DNA of 64,000 nt from Hydractinia symbiolongicarpus (Eukaryota > Cnidaria > Hydrozoa > Anthoathecata > Hydractiniidae), in NCBI RefSeq assembly GCF_029227915.1, contig NC_079885.1:10527001-10591000 (forward strand). Reading direction: 5' to 3'. This document shows, piece after piece, positions 11,336-22,751 of this stretch. A program made the translations under genes and the position numbers. Each line of letters starts with the position of its first letter. The first letter of the stretch is position 1. The notes below the pieces were generated by a model. The model saw only the letters and a program-made list of their open reading frames with translations. It searched no databases and had not been told where the DNA came from.

Positions 11336-12292
11336 CGGCAAACGCCATTTTTGCTAATTTGTAAGTCTGATGCCTTACAAAGGCAATAGCATTCGATGAA
11401 CCTCGGCACTGTTGCACTTACTTTTGAGGTATCTTTACATCCTCTGGAACAATTCTTCAATGAAAAATCTACACCTAAAATCAGGCTTCACAAGGTAGTA
11501 TAGCACACATTTGATAAGTTCTATGATAATACGATCCAGTCATACATTTTCTTGCTACAAAAGGCAATTTAATTGCTTATTGCCGAATCCAATGATGTTT
11601 TGGTTGATGCCTGGATTTGCGCTACCTGTAATTCCACAATAGCTTTATCTTTGCCTCATTTTTCAACGTCATCATGTCCTGATAGTCTACCGAAAAGAAA
11701 CTTAAAGCAGAAGAAAGCTTATGCATTGAAGGCTGTTCCTGTATTCTGGTAACATACATGTGTTTGTTTAAAACCCTGTATCGCTACATGCGCTTTGTTT
11801 GTTCTAAATTCTAATTTTGGTATCAGGGACGTTTATGCAATTCTTGTTTTATTGTGTAATCATCGAACAAGATGACACCTGTCGTATCCACTGGCCAATT
11901 TAAGTGCCTTTTTTGCTCCTCCCTTTGCAAGCAGTAAAAATGGATAAATTGTCAGGTGTGTCACATCGAAGAGCCGAGATTTCGGTAGGTTTTGTGTTCG
12001 CCACGGACTGATCTCTGCTATTTGAGCCTTCGGTCTCTGAGGATCGCGCAAACTTATACCATACGTCAGGATCAATCGCAGGTAGGGCTAAAGCTTCCGC
12101 TCCACAAAGATATATAGCTCTGGATTGTGAAGTACTATGTACAGTAGAGGCTGTGACTTAAGACTCTACAGTGTTGATGTTCTGCTTAAGATCTTCGTCC
12201 TTCTTCTTTTTTGGTGCTGCTAACTTGAGACCTTTGGCTACTCCCCCTGGACGCTTAATATACGCCTTTTTTCCTTGCGCATTTATTTTCTA
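11336..12292. other. Intergenic, nothing recognised
   Basis: Shared with copy C at 54837-55800. Contains a 71-residue minus-strand ORF (11860-12075) conserved in copy C but without motifs. Confidence 0.4.
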
Positions 12293-13084
12293 GACGAAAC
12301 CCTCTATAAATACTTGCTACCCTTACGAGGCTTCATATATTTGTTCGTTGCCGTTAGAAATTTTTTTAAATCAATGTGATCATGCTCATCTGAGGGTTGG
12401 CGAAAGCTCGCTTGCAAAAAAATAAAATATATGTATAGTGGAATTTTCATTTTATTTAACATCAATCCTTTAGATAGCTTCAGCAGACAATTCCTCATCT
12501 TCTTGTTTTTTCTTTGGCTCTTTAGGATTTTGTTTATATACGTGGACAACCTTGCATGATTGAGCGTATGTCCTAGCAGCATCGCGCGTGCAAAAGTGCA
12601 GTAGACAAGACCCCTAAGTATGCCATTAATCCTTAACAAATGGGTCTTGTTAAAAATCTTGCTTCAGGGCATCCATACTGTCGAGTTGAACAAAATTGTT
12701 CACATTCATTTTGAGTAGAGCTTATCGAGGATGCCTCTTTAGAACTCATTGCTTCTACAGGAGTATCGACTACATCAAAGACTTGTGCGGGTTCACTCAT
12801 GTTTATTGTAACCTTTCGGTATTTAATAAAGCACCATAATATCTATTGGCGCTAGAAATCATCAGAGAATTCTTTCAACACAAATTTTATATATGTAGAT
12901 ACTTCTTACTGATCAAACTAACTTTTACAATAATAAGACAATTATATACAAAATTATTACAATAAGTTAATAAAGGGTTTTCATGTCTAGTGAGGTCTTC
13001 TTAACAAATGAGTGATTAAGGGTTTCCGCGCAGCGTGTTCTCCTCCGCCTTGCTGCCGTAAATGTATAGCAACTTTCGACGCGT
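12293..13084 (-). repeat. Three-copy repeat block
   Basis: This block recurs at 37668-38500 and 55801-56604. The 37668 copy begins abruptly after a truncated Helitron, so the left edge (gacgaaaccctct) looks like a real breakpoint or element end. It holds the small minus-strand ORFs 12304-12639 and 12633-12800. Neither is recognised. Confidence 0.6.
12633..12800 (-). other. Unrecognised 55-codon ORF, MSEPAQVFDVV...
   Basis: Starts MSEPAQVFDVVDTPVEAMSS and has four Cys in its second half. In the two sister copies one extra base after GCATCC shifts the frame and ends the ORF at about 31 codons. It may be the start of a transposon gene. No function can be assigned. Confidence 0.2.
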
Positions 13085-13760
13085 CTCTTTGCGTACATTG
13101 TGTGTTGCCGAAGCAACAATGTCACAAAACCTAAAGCAAGAATGCGTGAGCAAAATCCGCGTGTAGATAATCGTCAGGACTACGTACATTGTCATTTAAT
13201 AGAAGTTTATTGATGTGACACATTTGATTATTCTGAAACGTAAAGGTTACCCTCGGACATGTTTTTGTTGCTCACATAGGGTTGGTATTGGTATAGTGTA
13301 GTCGTTTGACTACTTCCTCAAGTGATGAAGATGCACCATTTTCTCGATACAAGTGATGACAATGTGCCACTCTTTGCCATAATTAATCCAAGACATACCT
13401 TCAGTGAACTGTGCTTCAATGTGCTCTTGTAGCGTCTTTGTATTGCAGCCTAGATAGTCTTAAGAATTTAGTTTTTTGTCAAGCCTAATGGCCTGGTATG
13501 ACCTAACACGAACGCCATGCGCAAGGTGTTTTATAGGATTACAAATAGGGCACTAATATTTTATCTTACCACAAGGACAAAAACTACTTCTTTCATGCTC
13601 AGCCCGAAATAAAGTTTCTCGCAGGAGAAAGAAGCACAACCGCTATGCTCCCTGCAGGTATTTTTCTACTTACCGCAAGGACACAGTTAACCGCCACTAT
13701 GGTCCTACACCTACATTGTCTACAGGGCACTTTGGACGTTTCTCTCACGCTCTTTTAATT
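13085..13760 (-). pseudogene. Zinc-ribbon plus HNH-nuclease-like gene remnant
   Basis: Minus-strand translation gives a Cys/His-rich part (SSFCPCGKIKY, stop, CPICNPIKHLAHGVRVRSYQ), then DYLGCNTKTLQEHIEAQF, TEGMSWINYGKEWH and, after a frame change, RLHYTNTNPM. Repeated Cys-pair ribbons leading into YLGC...HIEXQFXXGMXWXNYGXXWXIDH is the plan of HNH endonucleases known from large DNA viruses and some mobile genes. The copy here has stops and frameshifts. The equivalent in copy C has Q in place of one stop. Resemblance is from memory of the family pattern. Confidence 0.5.
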
Positions 13761-13927
13761 TCAAGACATTCAGCACATTGCCACTACTACGTTTGCTCAC
13801 CCTAAAATTACCTAGAGAGCATTGTCCTTCCATGTCCTTTTGTGATTGGCTACAGGTTAGAAACAAAACTTTGAACATCTATTTTCGAAACAAAACCCAC
13901 GTATGGGAATCTCTCAAAAACTTTGAT

Positions 13928-13955
13928 TTTTGTTTGTTGTTGTTGTTGTTGTTTA
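13928..13955. repeat. TTG microsatellite
   Basis: A short (TTG)n run, longer in copy C (57439-57472). It produces a poly-Gln string in a spurious minus-strand ORF. Confidence 0.8.
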
Positions 13956-15370
13956 TGCGCAATTTTCCTCGAGAGTTTTTTTGATTCAACTTCGAGTTTC
14001 CCACACAAAGCCTTTGGTTTTCCATATCCATGATAGTATAGTATTAGTATCAAGGTAAGAACTTCCAGGGGTCGTTCCTACGCAGACATTTGGCACAAAT
14101 TTTTGACTGACATTTGGCACAATTTTACCGGCATGGCACAAGTGGTAAAAGCTGGGACGAGACAGCTCGGCTCACAATACTAATGCACTCGTTCGCGCAT
14201 AACATATATTACTACTGCTCCACCACGAACATAGTATACTTTAAAGTTAGTATATACTCTTTTAATGTTATCTCTTCTTACACAATTCTATATGCATGTC
14301 AAAATTTATACAAAAAATTCTCACTTATTCAACGAGGTGTGCACATATTTGAACAGTTTGTTTGAATAGCAGAGTTTTGTACTGGTGGAGCAAATTGGAT
14401 CTTGTATATACTGCGTCATTAATGATTTCGATTGCTTTATAATAGATTACTTGCGTCATAATTATGTTAAATTGCATATTTAAATGCTAAAAAATTCACA
14501 CGGTTTCGTTTTTGTTCTTAAATTGCAAAGGGGTCCTGTGCAAATACCGTCCTCTAAAACTTTACGTTTGTCATGGAACGCTGGAAGGCCTCGCTTTATT
14601 TTTAAAAAAACTAAAAAAAATTCATATTACCAATAACACGAAATTTTATTAAGGCGCGGTTCCTACTAAATCAAAATTGCCCAGAGTGATTGATCTGTAA
14701 GATTGTGCAACAATTCTCACTGTAGGAATAAACAGATTAGGATAATAAGCGTTGTAATTATAGAAAATTTGAGCTTATGTAAAATTAATTATTTGATGCA
14801 ATGCAAAGGATGAGAATTGTAAATTGTTCATTTCAACTGTGGCAGTGTTGTGTACGGATCGAAAAATTGTGTAGTGTCTCTTAAAATATATCTACCTTTA
14901 GAAACAAATCACAATATGATGCATAGAGCTTTATCTAAATGTTATTCCTTTGCACTTCGATCAAACATCAGGGTAAGGTTACGTTTTTATGAATCATTTA
15001 ATGTAGTCATACTAAATCATCTTCTCAAGTACTTCATAGATGATGGAAATTCATGGGAATAAAACCCACTCGATCCATCATCTTTGCAGTACTTGGGAAG
15101 CTAATGTCCAGCTTTACTTACAGTACTATCACTTATCATATGGTTAAGTTCTTCTCGCACTGTGATTGGCTAATCTACACGAAATATTCGCTATATCGTA
15201 TGCACCCATGTTTCGATGACATGGTCAAATCATACTTTTAATAAAAAGAACTCTCGATATTACGAAGCGCCTTAATATATTATCTCGATTAAATAACCAA
15301 ACTGATTTATGTCACTCTTAAGGATACTGTAGTCCCTTTATTTGTACGTTCAAAAGCCATGTTTCCTTAA
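13956..15370. other. Intergenic, no gene recognised
   Basis: Several ORFs of 62-83 residues have no motif, and their counterparts in copy C differ by frame changes, which argues against coding. Confidence 0.45.
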
Positions 15371-18338
15371 TCTATATAATAATACGCCAGTTCCGTGTCT
15401 CTGTGACAGGCAAAGTGGATGTATTGTTTTTACTAAAGAAACAGCTGCGGTAACATGTCACTTTTGCTAAACTTTATTTTTATTCTGTGTTTTGTGTGCT
15501 TTTTCAAATTGATTTAAAATTTTTGTTTTAAGAAAGTCATGGTTAATTTATTTTATTGTTCTCATAAAAACTTTTGTGTAATGATGTAAAACTTTATTAC
15601 ACAAAAGTCACAGGTAATTAATTTTTATTATTCCCTTAATATTGGTTTTATCTATTCCCGCTTGAATGGAATTAACAACAAAATGTTTTGACGAAAAGAG
15701 CAATGCTAGGTTAAAACAAATCATGTGATAAAATAAAGTGATTTCATTAGTTAGGAATTTTATTGCATGCGAAATTAAATTTACCTTAACGGGAGCTTTG
15801 TTATAAATTGTTATACGAGTAAAGTCACAGGTAATTAATGTTGTTATTATAGTTGTCAATTTCGGTCAAAAGTGATAGTTTCTTGCGTCTTTAAAATGAA
15901 ACTGTCAACAAATGATTTTGTGATAAGAAACATAGAATAAATTTTAAATGTTTATAACCTTTTATATCTCCACGGGATTTCGTTTAAAACGTTTCTTTTT
16001 CAGCCTTCTTAATAAAACTATCAACAAACTTTTTTGTGATAAGAAGCACAACAAATTTAAGTGGATTATTCCACGGGTTTAAATAACTATCTCTATAATA
16101 ATAGCCGTATTTTGTCTGTGTGTCTGTCTATCACGCAAAATGGTAGCTTAGCTGCGCAATAGCGAGAAACACGCAATGCGGTATAACAAAGACGGGCGAA
16201 CCCGTGGATTTTCCAGGGGCTAACGACTAGTCTCTTATAATAATACGGAGCTTCTGTCTGTGACTTTTGCAAAGTGGATAAAATTTCTTTGATAAAGTCT
16301 ATAAAACATCGCTTATAAATTTGTTTTGTAAATTAGCAAACTTTGACGTTAGAGCAATATTGACGTCAAAGGAAAGAATAATAAGATTAGTGAAGCTACT
16401 GCATTGCACTTTTAAATTTAAGGATAAATAACTTGGAAACGGGTGAAAATAACTGACGTCATCTCCTGTGTGGGTAACTAGGCACTACCTGGGACCAATT
16501 TGGGTAAGTTTTCCAAACCTGGGTCACCAAATCCGTTTCGGAATGGACGGGTTAATGACGTCATAAAAAACCTTTAAAGCCTAATATCTCTGCATCCGTT
16601 TGTCACAAGTACACGATCCTATACATTTCCTTCATCAGCGTTTTAAGATCTATACGATAAAGGCAACAGGCATACACATTTCTAAAAAAAAAATTTTGTG
16701 TTCTGACATGTCTCTGCTGACGTCATCAAAATTTAAATGACGGTTGTTTTTCTCTGTTATCCTGCCTAAGTTGATTTTTCCACGGGCCTTATCGACTAGT
16801 CTATATAATAATACGCTAAGTGTGCCTGTCTGTGTGTCTGTGACAGGCAAAGTGGATGTCTTCATTTTCCTTTGATGTTGCCGAAAAATGCATGTCTAAT
16901 ATGCTAAAAGTTCTGACATTACGGCGCGACGTCAATAAAACTACTTTAACGTCAATATCCTATATTAAATTAATGAAACCATTGCAGTGCACCTAAAACT
17001 TTAAGGCTAAATAACTTGGAAACGAGGTGGTGACGTCAATGATTTTTCACCGCGTGGGTAACTAGGGACCACCTAGGACCAATTTGGGTGATTTTCCCAA
17101 ACCTGGATCCCTGAATCCGTTTCGGAATCGACGCGTTAATGACGTCATTAAAAACCTTCAAATCCTAATATCTCTGCAACCGTTTGTCAAAAGTACATGA
17201 TTCTATACATTTTCTTGATCAGCGTTTCAAGATCTATACAGTAAAGATATTAGATATATAAAATTTGGGAATTTTTTTGTTTGTTTTTGCGGGTCTTTGC
17301 TGACGTCAGCAAGATTTTCAAACCCCTATATTTCCTTATACGTTCGTCGAAAACCCTCGATCCTATACATTTTTCTCATCAGCGTTTTAACCTCTACACA
17401 TTACAGGCAACGAATACACTAAACTTCGCTAAATTTTTTTTGTATCTGCACCGCTGACGTCAGCAAGAAATCTAAAACAACCTATTTTTAATTGTCCTTC
17501 TGACTAAGTGGATTTCTCCACGGGCCTTATCGACTAGTCCCTGTAATAATACGCCAGTTCCGTGTGTCTGTGACAGGCAAAGTGGATGTGTTGCTTTTTC
17601 TAAAGAAACAGCCGCGGTAACATGTCACTTTTGCTAAACTTTTTTATTTTTATTCTGTCCTTTGTGTGCGATTTCAAATTGATTCAAAAATTTTTGTTTA
17701 AAAAAGTCACGGTTAATTTATTTTATTGTTCTCATTAAAACCTTTGTGTAAATGATATAAACTTTATGACACAAAGGTCACGGGTAATTAATTTTTATCA
17801 TTCCCTTAAGCACGTGTCTACTGTTAAATGAAAAAGATATTGGTTTTATTTATTCCCGCTTGAATGGAATTAATAACAAAACGTTTCGACGAAAAAAACA
17901 ATGAATTTTATGGTTAATTTCGCTCACTATTTCGTTGTTTTTTTATTCGGTATCTATAGTGGATTTTTCCACGGGACTAAATACTAGTCTCTTTAATAAT
18001 AGCCGTATTCCGTCTGTCTGTCTCTGCGCAGACCCCTCCGCTGAGTTAGAAAATCATGCTGCAGAAACACGAATATCAAATGCGATATATTTTTTATCCA
18101 CTTTGTTGCATTGGGTAAATATAATGGACGGGCGAACCTGTGGATTTTTCCACGGGCAACGACTAGTCTTTATAATAATAGCCGTATTCCGTCTGTGTGT
18201 TTCTGCGCGGACCCCCCGCTAAGTTAGAAAATGATGTTACGGAAAATATCAAAGGCGATAAATTTTTATCCACTTTGTTGCGACGGGTAAATATAAAGGA
18301 CGGGAGAACCCGTGTATTTTTTCACGGGCAACGACTAG
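15371..18338 (+). mobile_element. Head-to-tail array of seven non-autonomous Helitrons
   Basis: Each unit begins TCTATATAATAATACGCC or a close variant (tctctttaataatagcc) and ends with a hairpin like CCGTGGATTTTTCCACGG, about 10 nt, then CTAG followed at once by the T of the next unit. Units: 15371-16089, 16090-16230, 16231-16799, 16800-17536, 17537-17987, 17988-18166 and 18167-18338. The TC start, 3' hairpin, CTAG end and insertion at A/T are Helitron hallmarks. No unit has a coding frame. The junction at 16089/16090 has lost its G (CTATCTCT). Confidence 0.8.
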
Positions 18339-18639
18339 TATAATAATAATAGAATAAATGCGCTCAAAAATATTGAAATATGTAACAAGAACATAAAAAC
18401 ACTCAAAAATATTGCCGAGATTTTTCTCGGCACTGTGCGATAACTAGTAGTTTTCGAAAATTTACGTTTGAAGATATACAGGTTAATGGACCTGGAAATA
18501 ATGTAACAATGATAATGGTTTTTTTCTGAGCATTAATATTTTAACCTTAGCTGCTCCTCACAACTTGATAATATTTGAGATTACATATAAGATTACATAT
18601 AAGCTATTTTGATGGATCATGGTGTGTGGTACACATAAG
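18339..18639. other. Upstream flank of copy B, left of the DNA transposon
   Basis: Matches 40335-40635 upstream of copy C. Contains a short inverted repeat, gccgagatttttctcggc. No gene seen. Confidence 0.5.
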
Positions 18640-18649
18640 TACAAAAGTA
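18640..18649. repeat. Target-site duplication, left copy
   Basis: TACAAAAGTA, repeated at 23024-23033. The uninterrupted sequence is present once at the paralogous empty site 40636-40645. Confidence 0.9.
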
Positions 18650-18750
18650 CGGAGCGTCATATCTGTCAAAAAAAGCACCACTACTTTCACTGTTTCTTTA
18701 TGACGTCCTGCGGATCTGTAGGACGTCCTGCGGGTGTCTAGGACGTCCTG
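18650..18750 (+). repeat. Left terminal inverted repeat
   Basis: Begins CGGAGCGTCATATCTGTC and pairs with the reverse complement of about 22923-23023 with about five mismatches. Confidence 0.9.
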
Positions 18751-18951
18751 CAAACTTCTAGAACGTCCTAAAAGTCTGTAGGACGTCCTGCAGCCCTCTA
18801 GGACCTCCTAAATACCTCCAGGACGTCCTAAATACCTCTAGGACGTCCTGAAGATCTCTAGGACGTGCTACGGGTCTCTAGGACGTCCTAAATACCTCTA
18901 GGACGTCCTGTAGACCTCTAGGACGTCCTTAAGATCTCTAGGACGTCCTGT
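18701..18951. repeat. Left subterminal array, 20-bp units with GGACGTCC core
   Basis: About 13 units spaced 20 bp apart, for example CTAGGACGTCCTAAATACCT. GGACGTCC is a perfect palindrome. The variable part between cores differs among units. Likely transposase-binding or structural DNA, by analogy with subterminal repeats of other elements. Confidence 0.9.
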
Positions 18952-19108
18952 CACGTGGAACCAGGTTTAAAGTATACCATTTTAGCTTTCGACTAAAGGG
19001 GATATTATCGGCAGTGCGTTTTGTCTGTTATGTCGACATTGAATGTGAATTTTGACTAATGTAAAAGAATTTAAGAAGAAGGGACTTGCAAGGAACGGAT
19101 TGTGGTGA
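18952..19108 (+). promoter_or_regulatory. Presumed 5' region and first exon of the transposase gene
   Basis: A consensus-like donor (GTGAGT) follows ...GGAACGGATTGTG at about 19105, and an acceptor tract ends in CTTTAG just before 19182. The true start codon is probably in an exon here. No single ATG frame could be confirmed, since the joined frame meets TAA a few codons upstream. Confidence 0.4.
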
Positions 19109-20338
19109 GTGGCTTTTCATGATTTTTCCCGTTTTTTTCTTCATTTAGTAAATGTATCATTTGTATTTTCTTTATCTTTAGACTTGGGAGACATTATCAC
19201 TTATTTTTTTCGTTGTGGATATCAGTATAAAGACATTTTAGAACTCTTGCGCCGGTACCACAATATTTCAATCAGTATGAGAACTTTGCATCGCTTTTTA
19301 AAGGAATATGGCCTAAAGCGAAAGTGTGCTGATGTATCAACATCCACGATATTAGACAAGGTCAGACAAGAGATTCAGGAAGTTGGAGAAAACCGTGGAT
19401 ACCGTAGTATATATCAGCATTTGTTAGAAAAAGGAATACAAATACCAACCAGGTTAGTTAGAGCAGCTTTAAAAGAGCTAGACCCATCTGGTGTTGAAAG
19501 GAGAACAAAGCATCGATTGAAAAGAAGGGTATATAGAACAAATGGTCCGAACGATGTCTGGCACATTGACGGGAACGATAAATTGAAAGCCTTCGGGTTT
19601 TGTATCCACGGTGGAATCGACGGTTTCAGTCGTAAAATTATTTGGCTAGCTGTTTTAGACACAAACAAGAACCCATTTATTATAGCTCACTATTATACTA
19701 GTGCAGTGAAGACTTTATGTGCCGTGCCAAAATTAATTAGAGGGGATAGGGGGACAGAAAATGTGAATGTATGTGGCATCCAACGACTCCTTCGAAGAAA
19801 TCATCATGATTCATGGAGTGGTTGGATCAGTTTCAAGCACGGAAAATATGTATCAAATCAACGAATAGAGCAGTGGTGGTCATATTTGAAAAGAAATACC
19901 ACTCAGTCTTGGATAGATTATTTTAAAGACCTGCGAGACCAGGGACTATATGACGACAGCAATAACATTGATGTTGAAGCATTGAAGTTTTGTTACTACG
20001 GTCTCATTCAGTTACATTTAGATCAAGTTAAACATACTTGGAATCACCACAAGATAAGAAGTACAAAATATTCAGAAAGCCCATCTGGAAGACCTGACTT
20101 AATGTTTTTTCTACCACACAACTACAATGCCATAGATTGTGCATTCGTATTCAATGCAGACGAGCTCGAATTGGCTGAATCCATGTATTCAAAAAAACCT
20201 CGAGCTATTCCTTGTCAGAATGAGTTTATAGAACTATCAAATATTTTGATGGAAGAGCAGAATTTGCAGCATCCGCGTTCACGCGAAGAGGCTGAACATA
20301 TTCATTTGTACCTTGTATCGACAATAGAAATGTTGTAA
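19109..20338 (+). CDS. Integrase-core (DDE) transposase
   Basis: The open frame is 409 codons, but roughly the first 24 probably lie in an intron ending CTTTAG at about 19181; mature coding likely resumes at DLGDIITYFFRCGY. Residues 30-75 look helix-turn-helix-like (DILELLRRYHNISISMRTLHR). The catalytic core starts at WHIDGNDKLKAFGFCIHGGID. Candidate acidic triad: D154 in WHIDGN, D213 in RGDRGTEN and E254 in NQRIEQWW, which gives a D-D-41-E layout. The stretch after the core (SPSGRPDLMFFLP) matches integrase-domain proteins common in cnidarian and fish genomes. No frameshifts or stops interrupt it, so it may be recent or active. Presumed role: cutting and joining the element ends in the nucleus. 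It is convergent with the HECT gene. Confidence 0.85.
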   Translation: MAFHDFSRFFLHLVNVSFVFSLSLDLGDIITYFFRCGYQYKDILELLRRYHNISISMRTLHRFLKEYGLKRKCADVSTSTILDKVRQEIQEVGENRGYRSIYQHLLEKGIQIPTRLVRAALKELDPSGVERRTKHRLKRRVYRTNGPNDVWHIDGNDKLKAFGFCIHGGIDGFSRKIIWLAVLDTNKNPFIIAHYYTSAVKTLCAVPKLIRGDRGTENVNVCGIQRLLRRNHHDSWSGWISFKHGKYVSNQRIEQWWSYLKRNTTQSWIDYFKDLRDQGLYDDSNNIDVEALKFCYYGLIQLHLDQVKHTWNHHKIRSTKYSESPSGRPDLMFFLPHNYNAIDCAFVFNADELELAESMYSKKPRAIPCQNEFIELSNILMEEQNLQHPRSREEAEHIHLYLVSTIEML

Positions 20339-20958
20339 TTTTAAATTCTATTTATAAAATTTGTGTGAAATAGAAATGAAAAATACGTACAATTTTATAT
20401 CTTAAAAAACTGTATTTCAGTAGTAAAAAGAACAAAAACAAAATGATACAATATAAATCACGTCAGAACTTAACAAACATATATTTAACAAAACACAACT
20501 GAGTCTTATTAAACCACGTAACCTTATTGTGTACTTTTGAATCTTGTCGGTGATGACTCAACCACAAGAAATGTCACAAGTTAAAGAGGTCATAGCCAAA
20601 AAAGGAAAGCAAATGTTGAAAAATTTCTTCGAAACCAACAAGAATAATCTATCGTTATAAAATCATACACATTCAAAAATAAAACAAAAATAGAATATAC
20701 TTCCAAAAATACGCTGTTTCATTTTGCTAAAACTATTTCCTTTCAAAATAAGGTAAAAATACTACACAATGTGTCAAGCAAATATTTAAACCTATGTATG
20801 AAAATTTAAACAAACAAATGTTAAAGACTAAAACATAACATACTCTTTTCCGTAAGTTAACAAAAAGATTCGTAAAAGACTAAAAAGATATTGTCTAAAT
20901 AAGAACAAAAAGTGTGTTCACATAAACAGAGTGTATCTAAAAAGTATGAAATTCAAAA
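20339..20958. other. Spacer between the convergent transposon genes
   Basis: Very AT-rich, no ORF. Probably holds the 3' untranslated ends of both genes. Confidence 0.5.
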
Positions 20959-22605
20959 TCAATCAAGAATACTTAAACCATCATACACAGACCAATGGTC
21001 ATTGCTGTTGAAATGGACATTCAAACTGGTTTGAAATTGCGTAAATGATCGAAATTGACGTGGTAGGATTAAAATTTTGAAGCATGTTTTCGCTAGAGGA
21101 TACAAGCATTTTGGATTCTGATCAACAAATTCAACTTTTATTGAAGACGTAGGTAACAAACTTGACGATCCTGTTATAAATCTAACCAATAAAAGCAACT
21201 CTGATTTTGTACAACTTCTAATATAGCAATTAAGATATGTGCTGATTATTCGGTCCTGTGGGCATGTTTCATTAAAAAAAATCTGTTCAATTAGTGATTC
21301 TGCAGTTGGAGTACAAGTTGAATAAAGTGAATCAATCATACTTTCACTCAATTTCTGCAAAAATGACCCCATACCTTCAACAATATATTTCATTGGTAGA
21401 TATGGTCTGTTTATCAAAGCAGTTTTTGCAGCTTTCAAACATAATGCCAATACGTTATTTGGTTTTGGCTTATCGAAAACGTTATAACTGTAAATGACGT
21501 CGACTAAAGGTTGATTACTTGTCTCTTCTTCTTTGGAAAATCGCAATATTGTTTCTGTCTCATATGGTGTGACAAAATTGAGAAAGGAACATAGTAATTG
21601 TTGTTTATCAACACGATCAAACAAAAGTTTTTTCACAGTGCTTTTACACAGTTGCAAAGGGAAAATAGCATACTGAATGAAAGCATGGTTTACAATACTT
21701 CCAATTATTTCCAACTCCTCTTCATCAACACAGTCATCAAGTGGTACTTTTTTCATAACACCGTCCATTTTCTCAAAAAGTTTTTTATAAAACTCAGCAT
21801 AACAATCCTTTGTAACACCATCTCCATAAGCTTCCTCGCCACTAAATCTAAATGCAGCTTTATGTGAAATAGTTCCACGCTTTTTGTAAATATCAATTAA
21901 CTCTTGGTACACATTATCTCTGGAAATATCAAAATACAAAGTAGAGTTATTTAGCTTTGATAGTTCATTTGCACGAAAGTCTTGCAGGCTATCAAACTCT
22001 TTTTTAGATTCACCAGATTTGTATTCCAACAACATTTCTGACTGAAGATTCCTATTTTCAACAAGATTATCATTCACATAATTCTTTTGTTCAGCAACAG
22101 TTGGTGAAACAACATCGTCATCATCTGATACAGTCATTGTAGCATAACCACGAAACCCAACTGTTCCACCTGGTGTCATAGGTGTTGGTGTTTCCTCTTC
22201 ATTAACATTAAATATGCCAGAGAATACTTTTTCATCTGGAGAAACTTTGTGTCGATCAAAATTGATTAGGGTAAAATGTTCTGGCTGCAAAGATAGTCCT
22301 CCAACCCAATCATACACCTGAGTACATTTAGCAGTATCATGAAATAGACGTGCTTTATTTCCTATAACAGGATGGCGTATGGATATTGTGACATGTGCCT
22401 CACTAAGATCAGGTTCTGGCATGACTCGATTCTTTCTTATGTTCATAATATCAATTAACCGACGTTCTTTTACTGCTACAGTATCCTCTATTTCTTCAGT
22501 TTCATTTAACAATGATTGTGGTTGTTTATTTTTGTTTTTAACATCACTTTTTTTTTTATCGGCCTCTAGTGACGCATTATAAGCTTCATCAATTTCATCT
22601 CTCAA
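20959..22605 (-). CDS. Transposon-borne UBX-like/HECT-type E3 ubiquitin ligase
   Basis: 548 codons from the first ATG. Residues 1-20 (MRDEIDEAYNASLEADKKK) resemble the helix preceding UBX domains. Residues 66-120 (SEAHVTISIRHP ... VYDWVGGLSLQPEHFTLINF) look like a UBX/ubiquitin-like fold, followed by an acidic linker with DDDD. From about 215 to the end it is HECT-like: FRFSGEEAYGDGVTKDCYAEF, then LLVRFITGSSSLLPTSSIKV, and the C-lobe motif TCFKILILP with the candidate catalytic Cys at residue 508. HECT ligases carry ubiquitin on that Cys before passing it to a substrate. The frame stays open about 48 codons upstream of the ATG, to a possible acceptor (gagcag at about 22750), so the N terminus is probably longer and spliced. 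No stops or shifts. A role in transposition is inference. Confidence 0.82.
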   Translation of the reverse strand: MRDEIDEAYNASLEADKKKSDVKNKNKQPQSLLNETEEIEDTVAVKERRLIDIMNIRKNRVMPEPDLSEAHVTISIRHPVIGNKARLFHDTAKCTQVYDWVGGLSLQPEHFTLINFDRHKVSPDEKVFSGIFNVNEEETPTPMTPGGTVGFRGYATMTVSDDDDVVSPTVAEQKNYVNDNLVENRNLQSEMLLEYKSGESKKEFDSLQDFRANELSKLNNSTLYFDISRDNVYQELIDIYKKRGTISHKAAFRFSGEEAYGDGVTKDCYAEFYKKLFEKMDGVMKKVPLDDCVDEEELEIIGSIVNHAFIQYAIFPLQLCKSTVKKLLFDRVDKQQLLCSFLNFVTPYETETILRFSKEEETSNQPLVDVIYSYNVFDKPKPNNVLALCLKAAKTALINRPYLPMKYIVEGMGSFLQKLSESMIDSLYSTCTPTAESLIEQIFFNETCPQDRIISTYLNCYIRSCTKSELLLLVRFITGSSSLLPTSSIKVEFVDQNPKCLYPLAKTCFKILILPRQFRSFTQFQTSLNVHFNSNDHWSVYDGLSILD

Positions 22606-22751
22606 TCTTTTGCGTTCTACGGATGAACCTAACAGAATAGGACGGTTATTATCTTCATCACCAACTAAATTAATATTAGCAACTTTATGAGTATTGAAAG
22701 GACTTTCAAATAAAACATCGTCGTCTTGGTCATCCTCAAAGATACTGCTCT

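Noticed and set aside
17935-18222. 95-residue ORF within the Helitron array
   Set aside because: It spans two unit boundaries (17987/17988 and 18166/18167), so it is an accident of tandem insertion.
18701-18951. Regularly spaced repeats resembling a CRISPR array
   Set aside because: The repeat core is only about 12 bp, the spacing is a strict 20 bp, it is mirrored at the other transposon end, and the context is an animal genome.
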